DNA of 64,000 nucleotides from Streptomyces katrae (GCF_000717655.1 NZ_JNZY01000007.1:124001-188000), one strand, 5' to 3'. Shown: positions 48,008-57,449, counted from the first letter of the stretch. Program-made: numbers and translations. The notes: generated by a model not told the origin, from the sequence alone.

Positions 48008-50359
48008 TCACCTCAGCCGGCCCAGCGCCGCCCGCAGCCGGCGCGCGTCCCGCAGCCGCTTCTCGTACGTCGCCCCCACCACCAGGAGCAGCAGCCCCGC
48101 CAGCGCCGGCGGCAGCCAGCGCGGCAGCGCGTCGACCACCTGGACCACGTACGGGGCCAGCTCGTGCAGGGCCACCGCCGCAAGGGCGCCGCCGCCGAGC
48201 AGCAGCGGGGCCTGGAGCCGCCGGTGCGCGCCGAGCAGCGTCACCGCGAGCGCCGCCAGGCCCAGCAGCAGCGGCCGCAGCCAGTACGGGTCCCCCCAGG
48301 CCGCGACCAGGCTCGGCAGCAGCGTCGCCCCCAGCCCCGGCCCGTACGCCGTCCAGGACGAAGCCCGCGCGTCCCGGCGGCGGCGCAGGAAGCCCACCGC
48401 GAGGGCGAGCACCGTCACCGGCAGCGTGTACGCCTCCGGCGCCGCCACGCCGGACGCCCAGAGCCGGATCCAGGCCGCCGCCACGAACAGGGTCCCGGCC
48501 GCCCAGCCGAGGCCGCGCCGGTCCGCCCGTACCGCCGCGCCCGCGCAGACCACCCCCGCCAGCGCGCACACCAGCGCAGACAGCGCCGGCTCCCGGACGG
48601 GCAGGAGCAGCGCCACCGCGCCGACCACGCCCGCCGCGATCTCCGCGGGCATCCGCACCCGGCCCAGGCGCGGGCCGAGCGCCGCCACCGCCGCCGGGAC
48701 CGCCAGCAGGGGCAGCGCCCACCAGGCCACCGCGAGCCCCAACAGCGCCCCCAGCGCCGCCACCGTGCCCCCTGCGTACCCGACGGCCAGCACCGCCCCG
48801 CCTGCCCGTGTGGGCAGCGCGGCGGGCCCGTACGCCGCCCCCGCCGCGCACCCCGCACCGAGCAGCCCGAACACCGCGAACGTGGCCGTACGGCCGTCCA
48901 GCGCGGCCACCGCCAGGTTCATGGCCCCCACCGCGGCGCACACCGCAGCCGCGTACCCCGGGCCGCGTGCCACCCGCAGCGCGCACACCCCGGCCGCCGC
49001 CGTCACCACCAGCTGGGCCGCGAGCACCGCCGCCACCGGCAGCCCGTACGCCATCGGCGCCGTGAACAGCCCCGCCCAGACCAGGACCACCGCGATCACG
49101 CCCGGCTCCGGGCGGGGCAGGACCCGCGCCAGCCACCCGGCGGCCCCCGCCGCGACCAGCAGGGTCACCGCGGCCGCCGGACCCGGCCCGTACGCGTCCC
49201 GGGACGGGACCGTCGCTGCCCACACCTCGCCCAGCACCCCGATCCGGAACACCAGCGAGCCCACCGCGGGCAGCAGTGCCGACACCGCTGCCAGCGCCGC
49301 CACCCCCGCCCCGGCCCGGGCCAGGCCGCGCCGGACCGCCGCCGGGAGCGCGCTCGCCCGTACCGCCGCCAGCAGCGGCAGGGCGAGCAGCAGGACCACC
49401 ACCACCGTCCCCTCTCGCGACAGCCCGGGACGGGCCAGGCCGCCGAGCGCCGCCACCGCCGCCAGAGCTCCGGCGACCGCCGCCGCCATCGCCGAAGGCT
49501 CCCGCCAGGCCACCCCGACGCCCAGCACCGCGCACGCCGCCAGCAGCAGGGCCGGACCTGCCGCCGCGGCCGCCGAGCCGGCCTGCGCCGACTCCGACAG
49601 CCCGGTCAGCAGTGCCCCCGCCGCGAGGACGGCCGCGCTCACCGCCGCCGGACCGAACACCGACACCCGCGCCCGCACGCCCGGGGCCGTCAGCACGAGC
49701 GCCGCGTCCAGCGCCGCCGTCACCAGCAGGGCCCAGCCGGCCCCCACCGGGCCCGCCGCCGAGGCCACCGCCGCCAGCGGCAGCGGGAGCTGCGCCGTCA
49801 GCACCGCCGCCGGCAGCGGGATCAGCAGCCCCGGCAGCACCCGGGCGTACCCCGCCCACAGCGCCGCCAGCACCGCCGCCGCCCCCGCCGTGTACGCGGC
49901 GCCGTCCACCCCCGGGACCGCGACCGCGTACACCGCGTACGCGTCCAGCACCGTCAGCAGCAGCCCCACCGCCGCCACCGACTCGGCCGTCGACCGCAGC
50001 CCCCGGCGCAGCAGCAGCGCCGGCGCGCCCAGCGCGGCCGCCGTCACCACGGCCAGCACCGCACTGCGCCCGGCGATCCCCATGGACCCCCAACTGACCA
50101 GCGTGAACGCCAGTGCAGCCACCGCCAGCAGCACCGCGCCCAAGGTCAGCAGCACGTTCTGCGCACTCGGCGCCGAGGCCTCCGCCGGCCGGGCGGGAAC
50201 GCCCGGTGCCGTCCACCCGACCGGCGCCGGAAGCCGCAGCAGCCAGTCCCGGCGGGCCAGCAGATAGCCGCGCCGGGCCTCGAGTTGGGCCAGTTCACGG
50301 TCGATGAGCACGAGCTCCCGGTCGGGCGGGAGGGGGGAGCCGGGTGGTGGAGTCGCCAT
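48008..50359 (-). CDS. Very hydrophobic multi-pass membrane protein (SCO7613-type)
   Basis: 783 residues from ATG 50359 (MATPPPGSPLPPDRELVLID). A short coiled N-terminus (RELAQLEARRGYLLARRDWL) is followed by more than 20 hydrophobic segments, mostly Ala/Leu/Val/Gly, such as AQNVLLTLGAVLLAVAALAF and GPALLLAACAVLGVGVAWRE. The protein ends with a basic tail (TYEKRLRDARRLRAALGRLR). It belongs to a Streptomyces family of giant membrane proteins of unknown role. The frame is open to 50518, but the family start is MATPPPGS. It lies between two tRNA-Val genes. Confidence 0.8.
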   Translation of the reverse strand: MATPPPGSPLPPDRELVLIDRELAQLEARRGYLLARRDWLLRLPAPVGWTAPGVPARPAEASAPSAQNVLLTLGAVLLAVAALAFTLVSWGSMGIAGRSAVLAVVTAAALGAPALLLRRGLRSTAESVAAVGLLLTVLDAYAVYAVAVPGVDGAAYTAGAAAVLAALWAGYARVLPGLLIPLPAAVLTAQLPLPLAAVASAAGPVGAGWALLVTAALDAALVLTAPGVRARVSVFGPAAVSAAVLAAGALLTGLSESAQAGSAAAAAGPALLLAACAVLGVGVAWREPSAMAAAVAGALAAVAALGGLARPGLSREGTVVVVLLLALPLLAAVRASALPAAVRRGLARAGAGVAALAAVSALLPAVGSLVFRIGVLGEVWAATVPSRDAYGPGPAAAVTLLVAAGAAGWLARVLPRPEPGVIAVVLVWAGLFTAPMAYGLPVAAVLAAQLVVTAAAGVCALRVARGPGYAAAVCAAVGAMNLAVAALDGRTATFAVFGLLGAGCAAGAAYGPAALPTRAGGAVLAVGYAGGTVAALGALLGLAVAWWALPLLAVPAAVAALGPRLGRVRMPAEIAAGVVGAVALLLPVREPALSALVCALAGVVCAGAAVRADRRGLGWAAGTLFVAAAWIRLWASGVAAPEAYTLPVTVLALAVGFLRRRRDARASSWTAYGPGLGATLLPSLVAAWGDPYWLRPLLLGLAALAVTLLGAHRRLQAPLLLGGGALAAVALHELAPYVVQVVDALPRWLPPALAGLLLLVVGATYEKRLRDARRLRAALGRLR

Positions 50360-50492
50360 GTTCCGCAGTGTGGTGCCCGTCACGCCGTCAGGACATGGGC
50401 GTGGGTACTCAGATCCGCCCTGAGTACCCACGGAAGGAGTGCGTCTGCGAGAGGCGGGCCCGCACGAGGGCCCGCCGGTCCAGACTGGAGCC

Positions 50493-51005
50493 ATGGACCG
50501 CAGCCGCGCAGGGAACACGGACCGCCGCCACCGTGACCGCTGGAACCGCTACCGCTTCCGCAGCGTGTGGGACCTCGACGCCCCGCCCGCCCGGGTCTAC
50601 GCCGTACTCGAGCAGACCGGGGACTACCCGCGCTGGTGGCCCCAGGTCCGCGCCGTCGAGCAGATCGACGGGCACAGCGGCACCCTGCACATCCGCTCCG
50701 TCCTCCCGTACGAGATCCGCACGACCGCCACGGAACTCCTCCGCGACCCGGGCCGGGGCCTCCTGGAGGCCGCCCTGCACGGCGACATCGAGGGCTGGGC
50801 GCGGTGGACCGTACGGGCCCGGCGAGGCGCCGGCGGGCGCGGGACGCGGGCCCTGTACGAGCAGGAGGTCGAGGTGCGCAGCCCCCTGCTGCGGCGCCTC
50901 GCGCTCCCTGCGCGGCCCGCGTTCCGGCTCAACCACGCCCTGATGATGCGGGCCGGGCGGCGCGCCCTCGCCGCCCGCCTGGCCGCCTCACCGGAAGCGG
51001 TTTGA
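50493..51005 (+). CDS. SRPBCC (START-like) family protein
   Basis: 170 residues from ATG 50493. The polyketide-cyclase/START-like fold is shown by RFRSVWDLDAPPARVYAVLE, DYPRWWPQVRAVEQIDGHSG and FRLNHALMMRAGRRALAARL. These proteins have a hydrophobic pocket for a lipid or aromatic ligand. The ligand is unknown. The -35 box of the following tRNA-Val gene overlaps its stop codon. Confidence 0.88.
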   Translation: MDRSRAGNTDRRHRDRWNRYRFRSVWDLDAPPARVYAVLEQTGDYPRWWPQVRAVEQIDGHSGTLHIRSVLPYEIRTTATELLRDPGRGLLEAALHGDIEGWARWTVRARRGAGGRGTRALYEQEVEVRSPLLRRLALPARPAFRLNHALMMRAGRRALAARLAASPEAV

Positions 51006-51031
51006 ACCAGACCCGGTGCCTCTTGTATGGT
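51002..51031 (+). promoter_or_regulatory. Promoter of tRNA-Val copy 2
   Basis: TTGAAC (51002-51007) and TATGGT (51026-51031) are spaced by 18 bases and lie 13 bases before the tRNA 5' end. The -35 box overlaps the TGA stop (51003-51005) of the upstream SRPBCC gene. Confidence 0.65.
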
Positions 51032-51044
51032 TCAACTCGTTCCC

Positions 51045-51116
51045 GGGCGATTAGCTCAGCGGGAGAGCACTTCGTTCACACCGAAGGGGTCACTGGTTCG
51101 ATCCCAGTATCGCCCA
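51045..51116 (+). tRNA. tRNA-Val (CAC), copy 2
   Basis: Identical to copy 1 at 47863 except for two bases (cagc for cagt in the D loop, gatc for gaac in the T loop). Anticodon CAC. No CCA is encoded. Confidence 0.95.
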
Positions 51117-51123
51117 CCGGGTC

Positions 51124-51153
51124 AGGCCGGTCCGTCACACGACGGACCGGCCT
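51124..51153 (+). terminator. Terminator after tRNA-Val copy 2
   Basis: aggccggtccgtc (51124-51136) pairs perfectly with gacggaccggcct (51141-51153) around acac. Confidence 0.85.
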
Positions 51154-51191
51154 TCCGCACGTTCGGGGGCCGTTGGCCGCCGGCCGTCGCC

Positions 51192-51917
51192 CTACGCCGC
51201 AGCCGGCAGCTCCGGCCGCAGCGGCCAGTGCGGGTCCACCGACTCCGGTGTCCCCTGGCGCGCGAACCACGCCTGCAGCCCCCGCGCCTGCGCCGCATGC
51301 CACACCGCCTGCAGCGTGTGCAGCTCCGCCGGCGTCAGCCGCTCCAGCCGCGCCGCGAACCGGCGCCCCACTGCCCGTACGACCTCCAGCGAGGCCAACG
51401 CGTCCACCGCCGCGTCATGCGCCCCCTCCAGCTCTATCCCGTAGTGCGCGCACAGATCCGTCAGTGTCCGGCGGCCCTTGCGGTACCGGTCCAAGTGCTT
51501 GTCCAGCACCCGCGGATCCAGCACCGTCAGCGGCCGGTTGTCCAGGTAGCGCGCCAGCGTCGACGCCCGGTGCCGGCGCAACTCCCGGTCCAGCAGCGTC
51601 AGATCGAACGGCGCGTTCATCACCACCACCGGCCGGCCCGCCACCTGCTGCTCCCCGAGCGCACGGGCTATCTCCTCCACGACCGGCGCGGGCCACCGCC
51701 CGTTGCGCTGGAGGTGGTCATCGGTCAGACCGTGCACTTCCGTGGCGCCCGGGGGCACCGGAATCCCGGGATTGACCAGCCAGCGGGTGGAGCGGACCCG
51801 GCCGCCCGTACACTCCTGCACGACGAGAGCGGCGGACACGATCCGGTCCTGCTCCACGTCCACCCCGGTCGTCTCCGTGTCGAATGCGGCCAGCGGGCCC
51901 TCGTACCAGCGCGTCAT
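51192..51917 (-). CDS. DEDD-family 3'-5' exonuclease
   Basis: 241 residues from ATG 51917. The exonuclease motifs are Exo I AAFDTETTGVDVEQDRIVSA, Exo II VVMNAPFDLTLLDRELRRHR and Exo III EGAHDAAVDALASLEVVRAV with a His in HDAAVD (DEDDh type, as in DnaQ). GATEVHGLTDDHLQ is also typical. It is a stand-alone exonuclease rather than an obvious polymerase III epsilon subunit; it may act in DNA repair or RNA trimming. The frame extends upstream, but MTRWYEGPLAAFDTE is the family start. Confidence 0.92.
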   Translation of the reverse strand: MTRWYEGPLAAFDTETTGVDVEQDRIVSAALVVQECTGGRVRSTRWLVNPGIPVPPGATEVHGLTDDHLQRNGRWPAPVVEEIARALGEQQVAGRPVVVMNAPFDLTLLDRELRRHRASTLARYLDNRPLTVLDPRVLDKHLDRYRKGRRTLTDLCAHYGIELEGAHDAAVDALASLEVVRAVGRRFAARLERLTPAELHTLQAVWHAAQARGLQAWFARQGTPESVDPHWPLRPELPAAA

Positions 51918-52138
51918 GGCGAACTCCTCGTTCCCGATCGGCAGTTGGGGGCACCCGGGCGCCGCCGCCGCGGAACGTGCCGCCCCCGCCCGCATCGGTG
52001 ATACCCGGCCCGTTTGCGCCGTACGCCGTTTGCGGGCCCTCTGGTACGGAGACAACTTCCCTGGGGGACCGCACACCTGACCGGTCATCACCCCGTCCAC
52101 CCCACTCGGCAGAGCCCGGAAGGCATGGGGAGCCGGCC

Positions 52139-52729
52139 ATGGCGCTCGCGCAGCCCGAACCGGGCGGGGTGCTGCAGGGGCGGACCGATCCGCGGAGCGA
52201 GGCGCGGACCGGACCGCTGCGCGGCACGCTCGCCACCACCGCCTGCATGGAGACCCTCCAGGTGGGATACCTGCACGCCGTCGCCGCCGCGGCCGGCTGC
52301 TCGCTCTCCCAGCCCTTTCCGGACAACGGCATCGACTGGCAGGTCAACCACGGCGCGCCCGAGCACGTCGTCGACGACGAGGTCACCATCAAGGTGCAGC
52401 TCAAGGCGACCTACCAGGTACCACCCAGACCGGCCGGTCCCACCTTCGCGTTCACCCTCGACAACGAGCACCTGGTGAAGCTGGCCCGCACGCCGGTCGC
52501 CGTCCACAAGATCCTCGTCGTGATGCTCGTCCCACGAGAACGCGACCAGTGGCTGGCCGCCGGCCACGACCGGCTCGACCTGCGGCACTGCTGCTACTGG
52601 ACCAACCTCGCCGGGCACCCCGTGACCGGCCGGCGCCGGACCACCGTACGCATCCCCACCACGCGGATCTTCGACGACCGGGCGCTGTGCGAGATCATGA
52701 CCCGGGTCGGGTCGGGAGGGACTCCTTGA
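52139..52729 (+). CDS. DUF4365 domain protein
   Basis: 196 residues from ATG 52139. The core reads GYLHAVAAAAGCSLSQPFPD, NGIDWQVNHG, EVTIKVQLKATYQVPP and FTLDNEHLVKLARTPVAVHK. The D..W and Q-L-K pattern resembles the restriction-endonuclease-like core of DUF4365, which is often linked to defence or retron genes elsewhere. Here the partner is a hypothetical gene overlapping by one base, and no defence gene is nearby. Nuclease activity is an inference from the fold. Confidence 0.75.
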   Translation: MALAQPEPGGVLQGRTDPRSEARTGPLRGTLATTACMETLQVGYLHAVAAAAGCSLSQPFPDNGIDWQVNHGAPEHVVDDEVTIKVQLKATYQVPPRPAGPTFAFTLDNEHLVKLARTPVAVHKILVVMLVPRERDQWLAAGHDRLDLRHCCYWTNLAGHPVTGRRRTTVRIPTTRIFDDRALCEIMTRVGSGGTP

Positions 52730-53973
52730 TGCACTGGCACTCACCGAACCTCGAACCGCTGACGTCCCCGTCCGAGTACGGGGACTTCTCCGACTCCGGG
52801 ACACCCGATCCCGCCCACGTCGACCCCGCCGTGCTGGGGGCCCTGCTGCACCGGCACGGCTGGCAGCGCCGGGGCGGGGCCGCGGGGAGGTACGGGCGCT
52901 GGACGCCGCCTGCCGCTCACGGGTCGGCCGGCGGGGGGAACAGCCTCCTCGTCCCGGAGAGCCGTGCCTTCCCCGACTGCTCCGACCTGCTGGAGGAGGC
53001 CCTGACCGCGCTCGCGCGCAGCGCGCTGCCGTCCGCGCGGGAGGTGCTGTACGGACTGAGCGTGCCCAGCGACGAGATCCGCTGGGACCGGCGCGTCCCG
53101 GAGGGCCCCGAGGGGCCGTACGGACCCCGGGGCGCGGCGGCGTGGACCGTGCAGGAACAGCTCCGCTCGGCCGCTCGGCAGCTCCTGCTCGCCGGGGCCC
53201 TCGCGGACCGGGCCAGGGCCGGGTACTACGGCGCCCGCCACCGCCGCCAGGCCGAACGCGCCCTGGACGGAGTCCTGGTGGGCCCGGCCCCCGGCGGGCG
53301 CAGGCTCACCGCGTACGTCCCGGTGGACGGCGGGCGGGGCACGATGACCCGGCTGCACCACGCCCTGCACGCGGCGCGCGAGGCCGTGGACTACCGGCGG
53401 GCCACCGGCGGCATGGAGGCGTTCGACGCGGCGGTCGAGGCCGGGGTCAGCCGGGAGCTCGCCGATGCGCTCATCGCGCTGGTGCGGGGTTCGGAGGGCG
53501 CCCGCATCGCCCTGGCCTGGGCGCCGGCGGCCGGGGTCCCGGCGGGGTGCGCGGCCCGGCCGGAGCCGGTGGAGTTCTCGCCGGGGGACCTGCCGGTGCT
53601 CCGGGAGGCGGCGGCGCGCTACACCCGGGACGAACCGGCGGTTCCCGTGCGGGTGGCCGGGGCAGTGGTCCGGATGCGGCGCTCGGCGCCGGGCGGCGGA
53701 GGGACGATCCGGCTGCGGGTCCTCGCGGGCGCGGAGATCCCGTACGTACGGGCCGTCCTGGACGAGGAGGCGTACCGGGTGGCGGGGCATGCGCATCTGG
53801 TGGGCGTGCCGATCCGGGTGAGCGGGCGGTTGCAGCGCCGGGGCGGGTTCCGGCGGCTGACCGATGCCACGGACGTGACGCCGGTGCCGATGGACGAGGT
53901 CGAGCGCGACCGGCTGATGAAGTCGCTGGACGAGGCACTCGATCCGGGTGACGTCCTTCCGACGGACGACTGA
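52729..53973 (+). CDS. Hypothetical protein coupled to the DUF4365 gene
   Basis: 414 residues from ATG 52729, overlapping the upstream stop (TGATG). No membrane segment. The central part is helical (LRSAARQLLLAGALADRARA, LHHALHAAREAVDYRRATGG). The C-terminus resembles a beta-rich fold with GTIRLRVLAGAEIPYVRAVL and AHLVGVPIRVSGRLQRRGGF, which may be an OB-like or nucleic-acid-binding module. I do not recognise the family. Tight coupling suggests it works with the DUF4365 protein. Confidence 0.7.
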   Translation: MHWHSPNLEPLTSPSEYGDFSDSGTPDPAHVDPAVLGALLHRHGWQRRGGAAGRYGRWTPPAAHGSAGGGNSLLVPESRAFPDCSDLLEEALTALARSALPSAREVLYGLSVPSDEIRWDRRVPEGPEGPYGPRGAAAWTVQEQLRSAARQLLLAGALADRARAGYYGARHRRQAERALDGVLVGPAPGGRRLTAYVPVDGGRGTMTRLHHALHAAREAVDYRRATGGMEAFDAAVEAGVSRELADALIALVRGSEGARIALAWAPAAGVPAGCAARPEPVEFSPGDLPVLREAAARYTRDEPAVPVRVAGAVVRMRRSAPGGGGTIRLRVLAGAEIPYVRAVLDEEAYRVAGHAHLVGVPIRVSGRLQRRGGFRRLTDATDVTPVPMDEVERDRLMKSLDEALDPGDVLPTDD

Positions 53974-54005
53974 CGGGCGGGTCGCCGCTGCGCGGGGCTC
54001 AAAGG

Positions 54006-54055
54006 GCCCGGGGGCTCCGCCCCGGACCCCGCGCCTCAAACGCCGGCGGGGCCGG
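54006..54055. repeat. Streptomyces-type intergenic repeat with GC-rich palindrome
   Basis: The text ggggctccgcccc, ggaccccgcgcctcaaacg and ccggcggggccgg is a motif I recall as widespread between Streptomyces genes. Its part 'gcctcaaacgccggcgggg' contains the stop codon of the minus-strand GNAT gene (tca at 54036-54038). Confidence 0.55.
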
Positions 54056-54551
54056 ATTCGCCGGCCGGGCTGGACGTGCCGGCGGTGAACGCGGCCATCG
54101 TGAGGCCCGGGGTGGGGGAGAAGTCCGGGCCGCGGGTGAAGCCCAGGCGGGTGTACAGGGCCAGCGCGGGGGTGTTCGCCGCGCCCGTCGTGACCGTGAC
54201 CGTACGGTCGGGCAGGAGCTCGGACAGGACGTGGCGGAGCAGGAGCGAGGCGGCGCCGCGGCGGAACCAGGCCGGGGACACGCAGAGGCGGTCGATGCAG
54301 GCGCTGCCGTCCGGCTCCTCCTGCCATGCCAGGAAGCCGGCGATCGAGCCGTCCTGCGCGACCGCGCCGAGCCAGTGCAGCGGCTGCTCCCGCATCTGCG
54401 CGAGGCTCTCGCGCAGCGCCGGGATGCCGTCGAAGCCGATCAGCTCCGCCTCCACGGCGTACGCGGCCCGGCCGATCCGGTGCACCGCCGTCGCCGTGGC
54501 GTCCTGCGCCAGGTCCAGCGCCCGGACGTCGAGCGGGCTCGGCACGGTCAC
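54036..54551 (-). CDS. GNAT-family N-acetyltransferase
   Basis: 171 residues from GTG 54551, which has GGAGGA seven bases upstream; the longer frame to 54614 is less likely. The acetyl-CoA site is CIDRLCVSPAWFRRGAASLL followed by GAANTPALALYTRLGFTRGP. The first basic residue of the loop is present, but the usual GxGxG is GAASL, a common variant. The C-terminal tail (SSPAGESGPAGV) and stop lie in an intergenic repeat, so the natural C-terminus was probably altered by it. Confidence 0.85.
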   Translation of the reverse strand: MTVPSPLDVRALDLAQDATATAVHRIGRAAYAVEAELIGFDGIPALRESLAQMREQPLHWLGAVAQDGSIAGFLAWQEEPDGSACIDRLCVSPAWFRRGAASLLLRHVLSELLPDRTVTVTTGAANTPALALYTRLGFTRGPDFSPTPGLTMAAFTAGTSSPAGESGPAGV

Positions 54552-54699
54552 GATTCCTCCGGGGCAGGACGGCGAGGGGGCGGCGGGTCCACCGTAACGA
54601 ACCCGGCAACGCATAACCGTTTCGCGGCGGAGCCCGTCGGCTCGGTACGATTCAGGCGCGCAGCGTTCGCTCGCGCATCCCCTGAGTCAGGAGAGACCG

Positions 54700-56676
54700 G
54701 TGTCAGACGTCCGTGTGATCATCCAACGCGATTCCGAGCGGGACGAGCGCGTGGTGGCCACGGGCACTGCGGCGGCCGAGCTGTTCGCCGGCGAGCGCAC
54801 CGTCGTCGCCGCGCGTGTGGCGGGCGAGCTCAAGGATCTTGCGTACGTCGTCCAGGACGGCGAGATCGTCGAACCCGTCGAGATCTCCTCCCAGGACGGC
54901 CTCGACATCCTGCGCCACTCCACCGCGCACGTCATGGCGCAGGCCGTGCAGGAGCTCTTCCCCGAGGCCAAGCTGGGCATCGGCCCGCCGGTCCAGAACG
55001 GCTTCTATTACGACTTCGACGTGGCCCGGCCCTTCACCCCGGAGGACCTGAAGGCCATCGAGAAGAAGATGCAGGAGATCCAGAAGCGCGGCCAGCGCTT
55101 CTCCCGCCGCGTCGTCACCGACGAGGCGGCCCGCGAGGAGCTCGCCCACGAGCCGTACAAGCTCGAGCTCATCGGCATCAAGGGTTCGGCTTCGACCGAC
55201 GACGGTGCGAACGTCGAGGTGGGCGGCGGCGAGCTGACCATCTACGACAACCTGGACGCCAAGACCGGCGAGCTGTGCTGGAAGGACCTCTGCCGCGGTC
55301 CCCACCTGCCCACCACCCGCAACATCCCGGCGTTCAAGCTGATGCGCAACGCGGCCGCCTACTGGCGCGGCAGCGAGAAGAACCCGATGCTCCAGCGCAT
55401 CTACGGCACCGCGTGGCCGTCGAAGGACGAGCTGAAGGCCCACCTCGACTTCCTCGCCGAGGCCGAGAAGCGCGACCACCGCAAGCTCGGCAACGAGCTG
55501 GACCTCTTCTCCATCCCGGACGAGATCGGCTCCGGCCTCGCCGTCTTCCACCCCCGCGGCGGCATCATCCGCCGGACCATGGAGGACTACTCGCGCCGCC
55601 GGCACGAGGAGGAGGGCTACGAGTTCGTCTACAGCCCGCACGCCACCAAGGGCGCCCTCTTCGAGAAGAGCGGCCACCTGGACTGGTACGCGGAGGGCAT
55701 GTACCCCCCCATGCAGCTCGACGGTGGTACCGACTACTACCTCAAGCCCATGAACTGCCCGATGCACAACCTGATCTTCGACGCGCGCGGCCGCTCCTAC
55801 CGCGAACTGCCGCTGCGCCTGTTCGAGTTCGGCACCGTGTACCGGTACGAGAAGTCGGGCGTGGTCCACGGCCTGACCCGGGCCCGCGGCTTCACCCAGG
55901 ACGACGCGCACATCTACTGCACCCGTGAGCAGATGGCCGAGGAGCTCGACCGGACCCTCACCTTCGTGCTCAACCTGCTGCGCGACTACGGTCTGACCGA
56001 CTTCTACCTGGAGCTGTCGACCAAGGACCCGGAGAAGTTCGTCGGCTCGGACGAGGTCTGGGAGGAGGCCACCGCGGTCCTCCAGCAGGTCGCCGAGAAG
56101 CAGGGCCTCCCGCTGACCCCCGACCCGGGCGGCGCGGCCTTCTACGGCCCGAAGATCTCCGTGCAGGCGCGCGACGCCATCGGCCGTACCTGGCAGATGT
56201 CGACCGTCCAGCTGGACTTCAACCTTCCGGAGCGGTTCAACCTCGAGTACACCGCGCCGGACGGCTCGCGCCAGCGGCCGGTCATGATCCACCGCGCGCT
56301 GTTCGGCTCCATCGAGCGGTTCTTCGCCGTGCTGCTGGAGCACTACGCGGGCGCCATGCCGCCGTGGCTGGCCCCGGTCCAGGCCGTCGGCATCCCGATC
56401 GGCGACGGGCACGTGGAGTACCTGCAGGAGTTCGCCGCCGAGGCGAAGAAGAAGGGCCTGCGGGTCGAGGTGGACGCCTCGTCCGACCGCATGCAGAAGA
56501 AGATCCGCAACCACCAGAAGCTCAAGGTCCCGTTCATGATCATCGTCGGTGACGAGGACATGGCCGCGGGCACCGTCTCCTTCCGCTACCGCGACGGTTC
56601 GCAGGAGAACGGCATCGCCAAGGACGAGGCCCTGGCCAAGCTGGCCAAGGTCGTGGAGGACCGCGTCCAGGTCTGA
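54700..56676 (+). CDS. thrS: Threonyl-tRNA synthetase
   Basis: 658 residues from GTG 54700. Domain order is TGS (about 1-65), the editing/SAD domain with the HxxxH motif in [20 protein letters not shown] (about 75-230), the class II core and the anticodon-binding domain. The zinc-binding cysteine lies in [13 protein letters not shown], motif 2 text is [20 protein letters not shown], and motif 3 includes [12 protein letters not shown]. The length is normal. The hairpin terminator downstream overlaps the convergent channel gene. Confidence 0.98.
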   Translation: MSDVRVIIQRDSERDERVVATGTAAAELFAGERTVVAARVAGELKDLAYVVQDGEIVEPVEISSQDGLDILRHSTAHVMAQAVQELFPEAKLGIGPPVQNGFYYDFDVARPFTPEDLKAIEKKMQEIQKRGQRFSRRVVTDEAAREELAHEPYKLELIGIKGSASTDDGANVEVGGGELTIYDNLDAKTGELCWKDLCRGPHLPTTRNIPAFKLMRNAAAYWRGSEKNPMLQRIYGTAWPSKDELKAHLDFLAEAEKRDHRKLGNELDLFSIPDEIGSGLAVFHPRGGIIRRTMEDYSRRRHEEEGYEFVYSPHATKGALFEKSGHLDWYAEGMYPPMQLDGGTDYYLKPMNCPMHNLIFDARGRSYRELPLRLFEFGTVYRYEKSGVVHGLTRARGFTQDDAHIYCTREQMAEELDRTLTFVLNLLRDYGLTDFYLELSTKDPEKFVGSDEVWEEATAVLQQVAEKQGLPLTPDPGGAAFYGPKISVQARDAIGRTWQMSTVQLDFNLPERFNLEYTAPDGSRQRPVMIHRALFGSIERFFAVLLEHYAGAMPPWLAPVQAVGIPIGDGHVEYLQEFAAEAKKKGLRVEVDASSDRMQKKIRNHQKLKVPFMIIVGDEDMAAGTVSFRYRDGSQENGIAKDEALAKLAKVVEDRVQV

Positions 56677-56689
56677 CCTGCGCAGCGGC

Positions 56690-57382
56690 TCATCGAGGGG
56701 CCCCGGGAGAGCCTTCGTCTCCCGAGGGCCCCTCGTCTTCGCCCTCCCGGCGGAAGACCTGGATCAGCCAGGACGAGAAGGAACCCGTCACGGCGCCCAG
56801 CAGGCCCAGGCCGAAGGTCATCAGCCCGACCGCGATCAGCCGTCCCCTCGGGGTCACCGGGGCCACGTCGCCGTAGCCGACCGTCGTGAGCGTCTGGCAC
56901 ACGCACCACACCGCGTCCCAGAAGGTCCGGATCGGGGACGCCGGGTCGTGCCGCTCGACGTGGTACATGCCGAGCGAGCCGGAGAAGCCGAGCAGCAGCG
57001 ACGAGAGACCGGCGTACGTGATCACGCGCGGGTAGAGGCTGCGGCGCGGGCGGTCGTGCTTGGCCTGGATGGCGTCGTGGACCTTGACCATGCGCAGCGG
57101 CCGCAGCGTCGGCAGCAGGACGACCAGGGCGTCCAGCCAGTGCAGGCGGATAAAACGCCGCGGCCGCTGGCGGCTGAGGACCAGCCGCACCAGGAAGTCC
57201 ACGATGAAGCACAGCCAGGTCACCAGGACCAGGGCGCCCGCGATGTCCCGCCAGAGGCTGTGGGCATCGCCGGCCAGTACGCGGACCGCGTATCCGGCGA
57301 GGAAGACCAGCGAGGCATAGAACAGGGGCAGCTCGGTACGGCGCTCCCACACTGCGTCCCGGGTCTCGGCTTGTTCGCGCAT
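56690..57382 (-). CDS. Potassium-channel-like ion channel
   Basis: 230 residues. Hydrophobic segments precede a charged stretch (RFIRLHWLDALVVLLPTLRP, a possible S4-like helix), then a pore region with the selectivity filter QTLTTVGYGDVAPVTPRGRL and a final membrane helix (LIAVGLMTFGLGLLGAVTGS). TVGYGD is the K+ filter signature. The tail (REGEDEGPSGDEGSPGAPR) is encoded over the thrS terminator hairpin. It is probably a homotetrameric voltage-gated-like channel. Confidence 0.9.
   Translation of the reverse strand: MREQAETRDAVWERRTELPLFYASLVFLAGYAVRVLAGDAHSLWRDIAGALVLVTWLCFIVDFLVRLVLSRQRPRRFIRLHWLDALVVLLPTLRPLRMVKVHDAIQAKHDRPRRSLYPRVITYAGLSSLLLGFSGSLGMYHVERHDPASPIRTFWDAVWCVCQTLTTVGYGDVAPVTPRGRLIAVGLMTFGLGLLGAVTGSFSSWLIQVFRREGEDEGPSGDEGSPGAPR
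56694..56735. terminator. thrS terminator inside the channel gene's 3' end
   Basis: cgaggggccccgggaga (56694-56710) pairs with tctcccgagggcccctcg (56718-56735), 17 bp with one bulged base and a seven-base loop. It begins 18 bases after the thrS stop and lies wholly inside the last codons of the convergent channel gene. Confidence 0.75.
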
Positions 57383-57449
57383 GGGCCCAGCATCGCGGTC
57401 GTCGCGGCGGTCTTCGCCCCGGCGACACGCCCTCCAGGGGCAAGGTCAT

